Assembly (NCBI GenBank): GCA_964541525.1
Contig: CAZIQF010000021.1
Coordinates: forward strand, 1 to 31,307
Reading direction: 5' to 3'
Length of the DNA stretch: 31,307 nucleotides
Source: UBA1737 sp964541525
GTDB taxonomy: Bacteria; Bacillota_I; Bacilli_A; ML615J-28; CAG-313
Part shown: piece after piece, positions 1-8,165 of the stretch
Layout of the letters: the number at the start of each line of letters is the position of its first letter
How positions within the stretch are numbered: position 1 is the stretch's first letter
The notes under the pieces: generated by a model
The model's input: only the letters and a program-made list of their open reading frames with translations
What the model was told of the DNA's origin: nothing
Database searches by the model: none
Program-made: the position numbers and the translations under genes

Positions 1-3000
1 AATTTCGAAATAGAAATCATTAGAAGCACTAAATTTAACATCTAGTAAGTTACATCCATCATAAGCAACTCCAGTTGGATTCCATTTAAAACTACCAACA
101 TATGTTTGTGCACTACTATCACCTGCATGCCATGCACCATGTGCATGATCTAACACTTTGTAGATTTCTGAACTTGGAGTACCATCAGAATATACACCTT
201 TATTACCTGTTACATAGTGAATTGAAACATTCGATGCAGTTGCAAAGTATGATGCATTATTATCTGTATCAGCTGTAGCAGCCATATTACCAGTGTAGTG
301 AACTGTGATAAATTCAATACCATTGTTCTTTAATTCATTTTCATTATGAGCTCCTGTATTAGCATTAGCAGTTGCTAAGTATTTTTCATCAACCAAATAT
401 TCATGATTATATAATAATTTACTTACGCTACCAAATATATCTGCATAATAAACTGGAGTACCAGCACCAATACCTAATTCGTATTTTACGAAGACATTAC
501 TTTCATGAGCAGCAACTACTTCTTTTAATGCTGCTGACATATCTTCATCAATTACAGTAACAACGAAATCAACATATTCAGTTGAATTAGATGCTAATGT
601 AGCACGAATTGTTGCAACACCTTTATTAATAGCTGTAACTTTACCACTTTGATCAACTGTTGCTAAATCTGGATTTAAGCTTGACCAAACAACTTCACCT
701 TTGCTTGCATCTTGGTTATGATATTCAGCAAATAATTCAATTGATGAATCTATTTCAACATAAGATTCAGTTACATAATTAATATCAAAGAATCCAGGAG
801 TATATACAGTTACTTCAAATGAATCTGATGCACCTGATGATGAATTAGATTTAATTGTGATAGTAGCTTTACCTACTTGTAATGCAGTAAGGAAACCATT
901 TTCACTTACAGTTACAACTTCTGGGTTGCTACTTGTAAATTTAACAGTTTGAATTGGAGCATCACTTGGATTGATAGTCCATTGTAATTGTAATGTTTCA
1001 AATTTCTTTAATTGTTCTACTTTATTATCAATTGTTACAGAAGATACAGGAGTAGCTTCTTCCCATTTAGCATAAACAGTCATCGATGAACTAATTTCTG
1101 TTAATGGAGAACCAGTAAATTCGGCATTGTCATACCAACCAATAAATTTTCTTGATTGACTATTATATAATGTTGTAGGAAGAGTATGTGTACCAACAAA
1201 TTTTTCTGTGTTAGGAGCAACTACTGAATAATGTGACCACCATGCATCTTGTACATCATAATTAGCATAATCAGCAGATTTTAAAGTACCAGAATATACA
1301 GCTTTTTGAGTACTTGTATACCAAGATGTGATTTCTACACCAAAGAAATAGTAGTCATCACATGTACCATTATCTCTCATTTGAATAAATACAGATGCAT
1401 TAGTTTTACCACTATATGAGTTAGTATTAACTGCTGCCCAGTAATTTAATAACCAGTCCCACTTATGATCAGATTCTCTAAATACATTACCAAGTTTAGA
1501 AGTATTTTTCCAAATACTATAATCTGTTTGATCTGTTAATGCAACATAATCAACATTGAAATCAGCTTTTACAGCAGCTAAATCTTTATATGTTAAGTTA
1601 CCACCATTGAATACATAAGTAACTTCGAAAATTTCAGCATCAGTCCAGTTTGCATAAACAGTAACATCAGAATTTAATGTAATTGATGTAATATATTCAG
1701 TTCCACCTTCAACTGTTGTCCAGCCTAAGAATGTATAACCAAAACGTTCAGGAGTTGGAAGTTCAATAACTGCACCTTCATAAGCAGAAGCGATTAAACC
1801 GTCAACTTTAACATCATCACCGCCTAATACATAAGTAACATTGTATGTAGGGATAACTTCATATTTTGCATATAATGTAACATCTTGTTTTTGGCTACCT
1901 AGACTTGTAACTTTTTCACCACTTAATTCAGCATTGTCATACCAACCAACAAATCTCATTCCTTTAACTGGAGCAGGAACAATCGTTGCTAATGACACTT
2001 CAACACCTTCAATAAATGATTCAGGTAAATCACAATAAGCAATACCATTATTTACAACAAATGTAACTTTATGGCTAACTACACCACCTAATGCTGCTAC
2101 ACTATCAGCTGCATCATTAGTTGTATTTGCAGTAACACCACTCCAAACAACTGCTTGGAAGAAATAGTTATTATTCATTACTAAATTGTCTAATGCAAGA
2201 TTTAGTGAAATCTTAGTTGATGTATCTAAGAAAGCATTATTAGAAATATTAGCATTCACTTTAGTAGTAGTATCACTAGATCCACCAGTTCCACGAACTT
2301 GAACAACATTTCCACCAACTTTGCTAAATGAGTTACCGATTACGTTAACAGTACCAGATGCTGGAACATTACGTACAGCTACACCACTTGCTACATTTGA
2401 ACTTGTAAATACATTATTAACAACATTTACTACAGAGTTAGCAGCAACAGATCCACCACCAATGTAAATTGTAAAGTTATTACCAGGCCAACTGAAAGTG
2501 TTATTACTAATTGTAATGTTTTCAGCTACATTGTTAAGTCTAACACTATCAATATATACAGAAGCAGCACAATCTTGTTCAAATTTATTACCATCTACTA
2601 AAACATTTTTAACAATAGCACTATTTGCATATAGAGCACGATAATGAGTACGTGATGAAGTTTCAACAACTGATGAATTTAATAGACTTAAACCATTAAC
2701 ATTTCCAGAAACAAGTACAACTGATTGACCATCAGCAGTAGGAGTTGATCCCATTACTAAATTTGTAAGAACAATATTGTTACCACCTTGAACATCTACA
2801 GCTTGGATAGCCGAAATCTTTAGACCATCTACAACAACGTTGTCAGCTGATACATTAACAGTTGTAACTACTGTTTCTTCACCTCTTGTGCCATTCCATG
2901 CAATACCATGATTTGCCCCTTGTAATACAATACCATTTTTATTAATACTTACTTCTTCAGCAAATTCACCTGCTGCAACGATAATTACAGCACCTTCATT

Positions 3001-6000
3001 AGCTGCATCGATAGCTGCTTGAATAGTTGCATAATCGCCACCTTCACCAACAAAGATTGCATCTAATTCCCATTGTGCATATAATTTAACGTCTACTTCT
3101 TTTAATGAAGCAGGAAGTGTTGTTAAGTATTCAGTTCCACCTTCAACTAATGTCCAACCTAAGAATTTATATCCTAATTTAGTTGGAACTGGAAGAACTA
3201 ATTCTTTACCAATTTCATATTGAATAGGTAATTCAGAATCAACAGAACCACCATTTAATTCGAAAGAAAGATTACCAAATGTTGGTTCAACCCAACCTGG
3301 TTCTACAAATCTTGCATATAATGTTACATCACCTTTTGTTCCTTCTGGAAGAGCAAAGAATCTCTTTCCTGAGAAGTCACTTTCTAAATACCAACCATAG
3401 AATTCTTTACCTGAAAGAACAGGAGCAACTAAATCTAATGGTAATTGACTAGCTGTATAAGTAGTAGGATATTCAATTGGTGTTTTTGTTTCAGTAACTT
3501 GTACATTAGCAGCATCATAGAATTTAACTGTAGCAACTCCAGTTGTTACATCACCTTCAATAATAGCGGCTTGTCCTACTTGTGCATTGGCATTTACAAG
3601 TGTAGTATAAACAGAACCGCTTTCAGCAGCAGTAATCATATAATCAGCACCAGCATAGCTTAATGGATCACCTGATTTTGCAACAGCAGTTACAATTAAG
3701 ATACCTTGTTCATTAGCCTTTAATGCAATACCATAAGCAAATGTTGGTTTTGAACTCATTGCATATGCATCACCACTCTTATGTAAGAAGATATTAGTTG
3801 CATATAATGACCAATAGTTACCATTTGAAGTTGTAGCAACACTACCAGCAGCTTCACCTGTAGCAGTTATTGAAGTCTCAACATTTTCAAATGCACCACC
3901 ATTTAATACATAATTAATAGCATATTCAGCTTCAACATTATTTGCATCTAGCCAAGCTTTTGCACCAGCAGCACGTTCAGCTTCTGTTGCAGATACTTTT
4001 ACATCAACGATACCACCTTTGTCAGCAACTTGACTAGGAGCAGCAGCTAATGCATTACCAGAAGCATCTAGATATAAGTTTCCATCATAAGTGATTGGAG
4101 CTGTAGATGAACCTGATTGATAAATTGCTACATTATTAAATGTGTTATATTTAACATTACCTTTACCTGAATTTAATCTGAAATATGAGTAACCAGAATT
4201 AGCTAAAGCATCAAAATAGTTACCAACAATATTTAATTCCATATTATCATTAGCTTTAGGTCTGATTGAGAACATACCATTACCATTAGTACCACTACCA
4301 ACTGAACCATATTTACCTTCAGTATCTGCATGAGTATGGTTGTTAATAAAGTTAATTGATTTATATCCGTTACCAGAAGCATCATCTCTTAACCAAATTA
4401 AGAATTGACCAACTTCACTAAAGTCATTGTTTTCATATGTAATAACGGCATCAACTGCTGTATGAGCTACACCTGAACTTGATTCAAGGACTTTATTGTA
4501 TTTAGAAACAATTGAATTCTTTAATACAAATTCTGAAAGTTCAGCATCACTGTAGAATGCAACACCTGTTAAATATCCTGCACCTTGAATAGTTAACCCA
4601 TCAATAGTAACAGCTGAGTTAATTCTAACAGCTTGTGTCTTAACAACAGCTTCAGCTTCTCTAGCTTCATAACCAGCAATACCAGCATTAGGTCCTTGAA
4701 TAGTTACTGCCTTAGAAATAGTAAGATTATTTAATTCATATTCACCAGCAGCAACCACAATTACATAACCATCTTTAGCAGCTGCTAAAGCATCACTAAT
4801 TGTTGCATAATCTTCACCAACACCTACATATAAGTAGTTATTTGGACGACCTGATTTGTCTTCTTCCCATTGAGCATATAATTTAACATCTGCTTTATTT
4901 TCACCTGAAATACTAGTTACATATTCAACAGAACCTTCTTCTAGAACCCATCCTAAGAAGATATAACCTTCTCTTGTAGGAACTGGAAGTTCACTTAAAC
5001 CAACAACTTCTTGATATTCAGTTGGAGCACCTTCTGGTAATTCACCACCATTTAATTCATATTCAATACTATGAGTAGGATATGAAGGTTTTGTATCAGG
5101 CCATTTTGCATATAATTTGATATCGCCTGATGTACCAGCAGGTAATTCTGTAAATACATTAGCATATGTTTGATCTAATGACCAACCTAAGAATTCTTGA
5201 CCTTCACGCATTGGAGTTTCTAATGCAAGAGGTAATTCTTCAACAGTGTATGAATATTTAGGGTTAGCAGCAACTGTTACAACTTTAGTTGGAACATTAG
5301 CCTTCCACCAATCTTCATTATCAACACCTGTGAAATCCATAGTTAATGGAGAAGTTAATTTAGTTTGTTGTAAGAATGCAGTTAAATTAGCACGCCAATA
5401 TTTATTATATTCAGAAGCATTAGAAGGATTCTTCATATAAGTTAAGCCAGCATAATTTGCTTGAGCACCTAAAATATATGTTTGTAACCATGCCCATTTA
5501 GCAGCTAATACTTCATCTTTGAAGAAGTTAACTAGACCATAACTTGAAGATTTAGTATAGAAGTTAGATACAGTTACATTAGTTAATGCAAATTTATTTG
5601 CATAATCATTTAAGAAATCTTCAACTAAAGCATCAAATGAACTATAAATGTATTCAACTGAATCAACAGCAAATGTACCACCATTTAATTCATATTCAAT
5701 CTTATATTCAACAGCTTCAAAGTTAGCATATAATGTTACTAAATCTCTAGTTCCTTTTGGAATAGATGTAACAATTTCGCCACCAGCTGTTAAAGACCAA
5801 CCTAAGAAATTATAATGTTCTTTAGTAGCAGTAATACCAGCTAAATCTAATCCAGTAGATGTTAAATATAAGTTAGGAGCACCTTCACTTAGGTCACCAC
5901 CATTTAATTCATATTTTAATTCGTTTTCATCATTAAATTGAGCCCAAACAGCTTCAAAACTTAAATCACCAACAGCTTCTTTAGAAACTTCTTCAACCAT

Positions 6001-7893
6001 GTTATATAAAGAAACAGTTGTAACACCAGTTGCAGGATCACCATCAAATACGATTGATTGACCTTCTTTTACAGCTTCTTTGAATGCTGCAACGCCTTCT
6101 TGATCAGCATAGCTATCAGAGATAACTAGTAAATATCTAGCATCAGCACTTACAGTATAACTTGCACCTGATACAGCTACTTTTGATACATAGTAGTTAC
6201 CATTTTCTTCTTGACTAATTTCAACACGGAATGAGAATGTAGGGTTAGTAGCACTTTTAGCTTTGAATAGGAATACGCTACTTGCATATGAACCCCAGAA
6301 ACCACTATTAGCATTAGTTGCAATTGTAGTTTCTTCTTTTACACCCCAACCAGCAAAATTGTAATCAGCTTTTACAGCAACTGGAAGTTTAGCACCTTGA
6401 CCTTTAACATATTGATATGTAGGTTCAACGATACTTGGATCTTTAGGCATATATTTTGGAGCATATTCTTCAAATGTTAATCCTGAACGATCTGTACCAT
6501 ATTTAGCAGTACCACTTGTATCGCATAGATTTAAGAATGTATGGATTTCTCCACGAGCTTCAGCTTGACCATCTGATGCAGATAAAGCATTAGCACCTCT
6601 TGCAATACGATCAGCATTAATTAAATCTAACACCCAACTCCATTTTGCAGAATATTCTTCACTAGTTAAGAATAAATAACCATAACTTGCTCCTGATGCA
6701 TTCCAAGATCTTGCGAAGAAGTCAGAACCATCAGCTTTAACAGTTCTACCAGAATGTTTATTGAAATCAACTACGAAATCAGCCACCATTTCAGCATGTG
6801 ATTGATATACATATGGAAGTACGAATGAACCACCATTTAATTCATAATTAATTTTGTATGCAAGTAATTCCCAATGAGCAGTAAGTTGTAAATTACCTGT
6901 TGAACCTTTAGCTACTTTTTCAACTTTATTGCCTTCAGCATCAAACCAACCTAAGAATTCATGATTTTCTTTAGTTGCAGGAGCTAAAACAACTTCATCT
7001 TCAACAGTATAAGATTTAGGATTTGCTTCAGCATTTTGGCCACCATCTAATACATATTCGATTGAGTATGTTTCAATTTCCCATTTAGCATAAACTGTTA
7101 CATCACCAGTAGAACCTTCGGCAATAGTTCCAGCAGCTTCAGTAAGAGCCTCATCAGCAAACCAACCTAAGAATTTATAACCTAATCTTTCTGGATTTGC
7201 AAGAGTTAATGGAGTATGTAATGTGTTATAACCAGCAGGATTTTCAGCAGAATTAATACCACCATTTAATACATAATTAATAGCGAAATCACTTTCACTA
7301 ACATTAACTTTTAATATGTGTGCTTTTTCGCGATTACCATCTGTTGAATAACAAACGATAGTAGCTTCACCAACAGCAACAGCTGTTACAACACCATTTT
7401 CATCAACGACAGCAACTTCAGGATTAGCAGATTCCCATCTAACTGTTGCATCTGTATATTTAGTGTTGAATTCCCAACCAATTGTTTGTTGTGCACCTTT
7501 TAACATATTAGGGCTGTACTCAGTAAAGACAACTTCTGGTAACTCTCCTAAATAAACAGTTACTTTTGCTTTATCGAATACGATGGCCTTTTGTGACCAT
7601 TCAACCTTAATTTCTGTTTCACCAATACCAACACCTGTTAATTTACCATCAACAAATTTGGCAACTGATTCATTACTTGATGAAAATTTTAATTCATTAC
7701 GAATTGTATTTACATTGTAGTTAGAACCAGCAGTAATATTAATGTCTAATGCAACCTTTTCGCCTTCCTTTACGATGTAATCATCTTGTCCAAAAGCGAT
7801 TTTAACAGTATCAGCAGTATTAGTACATGCAGCGATACCAAAGATTACAAGAATAGACACTAAAACAAAGAAAATTCTTTTTCTCAATTTCAT
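1..7893 (-). CDS. Giant InlB-repeat/beta-helix lipoprotein with C-terminal amidase domain (3' end beyond window)
   Basis: Starts at ATG 7893 behind a GGAG ribosome site (7901-7904, 7 nt spacing) and runs without a stop for 2631 codons to the window edge. Residues 1-23 are a lipoprotein signal (KLRKR, hydrophobic stretch, lipobox IAAC with Cys23). Order: Big_2 Ig-like domains (about 25-195), InlB-type repeats (203-271, 276-341), interrupted InlB repeats (345-651, 730-931), plain ones (657-726, 946-1009), beta-helix 1 (about 1018-1300), InlB (1325-1529, 1540-1609), beta-helix 2 (1612-1930), InlB (1942-2083, 2092-2277), two Big_2 (2284-2451), a linker, then an Amidase_2-type domain with VHYTG (His2532) and WHAG (His2589). 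Inference: a cell-surface protein anchored by lipid, with peptidoglycan amidase activity or binding at its end. The rest of the zinc site, and any further domains, lie outside the window. Domain names rest on motif recognition only. Confidence 0.9.
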   Translation of the reverse strand, partial: MKLRKRIFFVLVSILVIFGIAACTNTADTVKIAFGQDDYIVKEGEKVALDINITAGSNYNVNTIRNELKFSSSNESVAKFVDGKLTGVGIGETEIKVEWSQKAIVFDKAKVTVYLGELPEVVFTEYSPNMLKGAQQTIGWEFNTKYTDATVRWESANPEVAVVDENGVVTAVAVGEATIVCYSTDGNREKAHILKVNVSESDFAINYVLNGGINSAENPAGYNTLHTPLTLANPERLGYKFLGWFADEALTEAAGTIAEGSTGDVTVYAKWEIETYSIEYVLDGGQNAEANPKSYTVEDEVVLAPATKENHEFLGWFDAEGNKVEKVAKGSTGNLQLTAHWELLAYKINYELNGGSFVLPYVYQSHAEMVADFVVDFNKHSGRTVKADGSDFFARSWNASGASYGYLFLTSEEYSAKWSWVLDLINADRIARGANALSASDGQAEARGEIHTFLNLCDTSGTAKYGTDRSGLTFEEYAPKYMPKDPSIVEPTYQYVKGQGAKLPVAVKADYNFAGWGVKEETTIATNANSGFWGSYASSVFLFKAKSATNPTFSFRVEISQEENGNYYVSKVAVSGASYTVSADARYLLVISDSYADQEGVAAFKEAVKEGQSIVFDGDPATGVTTVSLYNMVEEVSKEAVGDLSFEAVWAQFNDENELKYELNGGDLSEGAPNLYLTSTGLDLAGITATKEHYNFLGWSLTAGGEIVTSIPKGTRDLVTLYANFEAVEYKIEYELNGGTFAVDSVEYIYSSFDALVEDFLNDYANKFALTNVTVSNFYTKSSSYGLVNFFKDEVLAAKWAWLQTYILGAQANYAGLTYMKNPSNASEYNKYWRANLTAFLQQTKLTSPLTMDFTGVDNEDWWKANVPTKVVTVAANPKYSYTVEELPLALETPMREGQEFLGWSLDQTYANVFTELPAGTSGDIKLYAKWPDTKPSYPTHSIEYELNGGELPEGAPTEYQEVVGLSELPVPTREGYIFLGWVLEEGSVEYVTSISGENKADVKLYAQWEEDKSGRPNNYLYVGVGEDYATISDALAAAKDGYVIVVAAGEYELNNLTISKAVTIQGPNAGIAGYEAREAEAVVKTQAVRINSAVTIDGLTIQGAGYLTGVAFYSDAELSEFVLKNSIVSKYNKVLESSSGVAHTAVDAVITYENNDFSEVGQFLIWLRDDASGNGYKSINFINNHTHADTEGKYGSVGSGTNGNGMFSIRPKANDNMELNIVGNYFDALANSGYSYFRLNSGKGNVKYNTFNNVAIYQSGSSTAPITYDGNLYLDASGNALAAAPSQVADKGGIVDVKVSATEAERAAGAKAWLDANNVEAEYAINYVLNGGAFENVETSITATGEAAGSVATTSNGNYWSLYATNIFLHKSGDAYAMSSKPTFAYGIALKANEQGILIVTAVAKSGDPLSYAGADYMITAAESGSVYTTLVNANAQVGQAAIIEGDVTTGVATVKFYDAANVQVTETKTPIEYPTTYTASQLPLDLVAPVLSGKEFYGWYLESDFSGKRFFALPEGTKGDVTLYARFVEPGWVEPTFGNLSFELNGGSVDSELPIQYEIGKELVLPVPTKLGYKFLGWTLVEGGTEYLTTLPASLKEVDVKLYAQWELDAIFVGEGGDYATIQAAIDAANEGAVIIVAAGEFAEEVSINKNGIVLQGANHGIAWNGTRGEETVVTTVNVSADNVVVDGLKISAIQAVDVQGGNNIVLTNLVMGSTPTADGQSVVLVSGNVNGLSLLNSSVVETSSRTHYRALYANSAIVKNVLVDGNKFEQDCAASVYIDSVRLNNVAENITISNNTFSWPGNNFTIYIGGGSVAANSVVNVVNNVFTSSNVASGVAVRNVPASGTVNVIGNSFSKVGGNVVQVRGTGGSSDTTTKVNANISNNAFLDTSTKISLNLALDNLVMNNNYFFQAVVWSGVTANTTNDAADSVAALGGVVSHKVTFVVNNGIAYCDLPESFIEGVEVSLATIVPAPVKGMRFVGWYDNAELSGEKVTSLGSQKQDVTLYAKYEVIPTYNVTYVLGGDDVKVDGLIASAYEGAVIELPTPERFGYTFLGWTTVEGGTEYITSITLNSDVTVYANWTDAEIFEVTYVFNGGNLTYKDLAAVKADFNVDYVALTDQTDYSIWKNTSKLGNVFRESDHKWDWLLNYWAAVNTNSYSGKTNASVFIQMRDNGTCDDYYFFGVEITSWYTSTQKAVYSGTLKSADYANYDVQDAWWSHYSVVAPNTEKFVGTHTLPTTLYNSQSRKFIGWYDNAEFTGSPLTEISSSMTVYAKWEEATPVSSVTIDNKVEQLKKFETLQLQWTINPSDAPIQTVKFTSSNPEVVTVSENGFLTALQVGKATITIKSNSSSGASDSFEVTVYTPGFFDINYVTESYVEIDSSIELFAEYHNQDASKGEVVWSSLNPDLATVDQSGKVTAINKGVATIRATLASNSTEYVDFVVTVIDEDMSAALKEVVAAHESNVFVKYELGIGAGTPVYYADIFGSVSKLLYNHEYLVDEKYLATANANTGAHNENELKNNGIEFITVHYTGNMAATADTDNNASYFATASNVSIHYVTGNKGVYSDGTPSSEIYKVLDHAHGAWHAGDSSAQTYVGSFKWNPTGVAYDGCNLLDVKFSASNDFYFEI
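1204..1599 (-). repeat. Module A, copy 3 (KWDWL module inside an InlB repeat)
   Basis: Residues about 2099-2230 of the giant lipoprotein, placed between the NGG strand and the FIGW motif of one InlB unit. It has an acidic/aromatic N-terminal helix (ADF..DY), then KWDWL at 2144-2148, and ends in a Trp-rich piece (DAWWSHY). Copies 1 and 2 have KWSWV and KWAWL in the equivalent place. I do not recognise the family. Confidence 0.6.
2104..3060 (-). other. Beta-helix domain 2 of the giant lipoprotein
   Basis: Residues about 1612-1930. It opens with IFVGEGGDYATIQAAIDAA, the usual entry to pectate-lyase/NosD-like right-handed beta-helices. Short rungs rich in N-N-x-F and V-x-V follow, for example ITISNNTF, VNVVNNVF, VNVIGNSF, ANISNNAF and NLVMNNNYF. 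No catalytic residues were identified. A carbohydrate-binding or stalk role is possible. Confidence 0.75.
3508..3870 (-). repeat. Module B, copy 2 (W-x-x-YA-x-x-x-FL module)
   Basis: Residues about 1342-1462, inserted between the NGG strand and the FYGW motif of an InlB unit, a different insertion point from copy 1. Landmarks: YWSLYATNIFL at 1360-1370, PTFAYG, TAVAKSG, and VTTGVATVKFYD from 1449. Clearly homologous to copy 1 by eye. Confidence 0.6.
3994..4842 (-). other. Beta-helix domain 1 of the giant lipoprotein
   Basis: Residues about 1018-1300. It opens with LYVGVGEDYATISDALAAA and GYVIVVAAGEY, then rungs such as VTIDGLTIQGAG, VITYENNDF, INFINNHTH, LNIVGNYF and VKYNTF. It has the same opening and fold class as domain 2 at 2104-3060, so one probably arose from the other by duplication. 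Confidence 0.75.
5269..5676 (-). repeat. Module A, copy 2 (KWAWL module inside an InlB repeat)
   Basis: Residues about 740-875. Features shared with the other copies: a helix with EDFLNDY at about 758-764, an F-Y/S-x-S-x-G-L turn, KWAWL at 799-803, an R-x-x-L-x-x-FL helix (about 834-841) and a WW pair near the end. It sits between YELNGG and the next FLGW motif. Confidence 0.6.
5998..6336 (-). repeat. Module B, copy 1 (W-x-x-YA-x-x-x-FL module)
   Basis: Residues about 520-632, inserted after the FAGW motif and before the last strand (LSFEAVW) of an InlB unit. Landmarks: FWGSYASSVFL at 532-542, PTFSF at 551-555, KVAVSG, and DPATGVTTVSLYN at 619-631. A second copy lies at 3508-3870. I do not recognise the family. 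Confidence 0.6.
6424..6822 (-). repeat. Module A, copy 1 (KWSWV module inside an InlB repeat)
   Basis: Residues about 358-490, inserted between YELNGG and FAGW. It carries VADFVVDF, a SYGYLF turn, KWSWV at 417-421, and R-G-E-I-H-T-FL (447-454). Similarity to copies 2 and 3 was judged by eye. Confidence 0.6.
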
Positions 7894-7930
7894 GTAAATT
7901 CTCCTTTTCCTTTCGAATTTTTTACACTTT

Positions 7931-7959
7931 ATTATAACATTATTTTTTGATTTTGACAA
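7931..7959 (-). promoter_or_regulatory. Sigma-A-type promoter of the giant lipoprotein gene
   Basis: On the minus strand, TTGTCA (7954-7959), a 17-nt spacer, then TATAAT (7931-7936), with the start codon about 38 nt downstream of the -10. A cre-like sequence overlaps the -35 (7954-7968). Confidence 0.8.
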
Positions 7960-8086
7960 GCGTTTTCATAGTTTAGTTTTAAATTTTTTTAACAAACTAA
8001 ACGATATCGACTTTTTTTTAGTGTTTTTTACAAATTATCTTTTTAAATTTTTCCTATTTTTCTGTAAAAATTCTCCATTAAATTAT

Positions 8087-8160
8087 ATGAATCAAAAAAG
8101 AAAAAGATACTTTCCGCCCAAATAAATAGTACTTATCATATTTGGACTTTAAGTATCTTT
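8087..8160 (-). terminator. Terminator of the amidase lipoprotein gene
   Basis: Outer arms AAAGATACTT (8103-8112) and AAGTATCTTT (8151-8160) pair perfectly. Inner arms CCAAATA (8118-8124) and TATTTGG (8139-8145) also pair. On the minus strand the hairpin is followed by a T-rich run and lies just after the stop codon at 8166-8168. Confidence 0.75.
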
Positions 8161-8165
8161 ATTGC

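Larger units (their letters stand above)
1024..7287 (-). repeat. InlB/Listeria-Bacteroides-type repeat units within the giant lipoprotein gene
   Basis: About ten units share the pattern Y-x-L/F-N-G-G, then a P-T/A-rich turn, F-L-G-W, a G-D/T-turn and V-T-L-Y-A-K/Q-W. FLGW-type motifs recur at residues 242, 313, 513 (FAGW), 686, 901, 970, 1498 (FYGW), 1575, 1980 (FVGW), 2055 and 2251 (FIGW). Similarity persists in the DNA: the 24 nt at 5044-5067 and 5677-5700 are identical, and 1696-1737 closely matches 3130-3171. Several units are split by insertions of 110-140 residues. Confidence 0.85.

Noticed and set aside
5246..5440. Plus-strand frames of 60-70 codons within the giant lipoprotein gene
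   Set aside because: The minus frame is open for 2631 codons with a clear repeat structure. The plus frames are chance openings.
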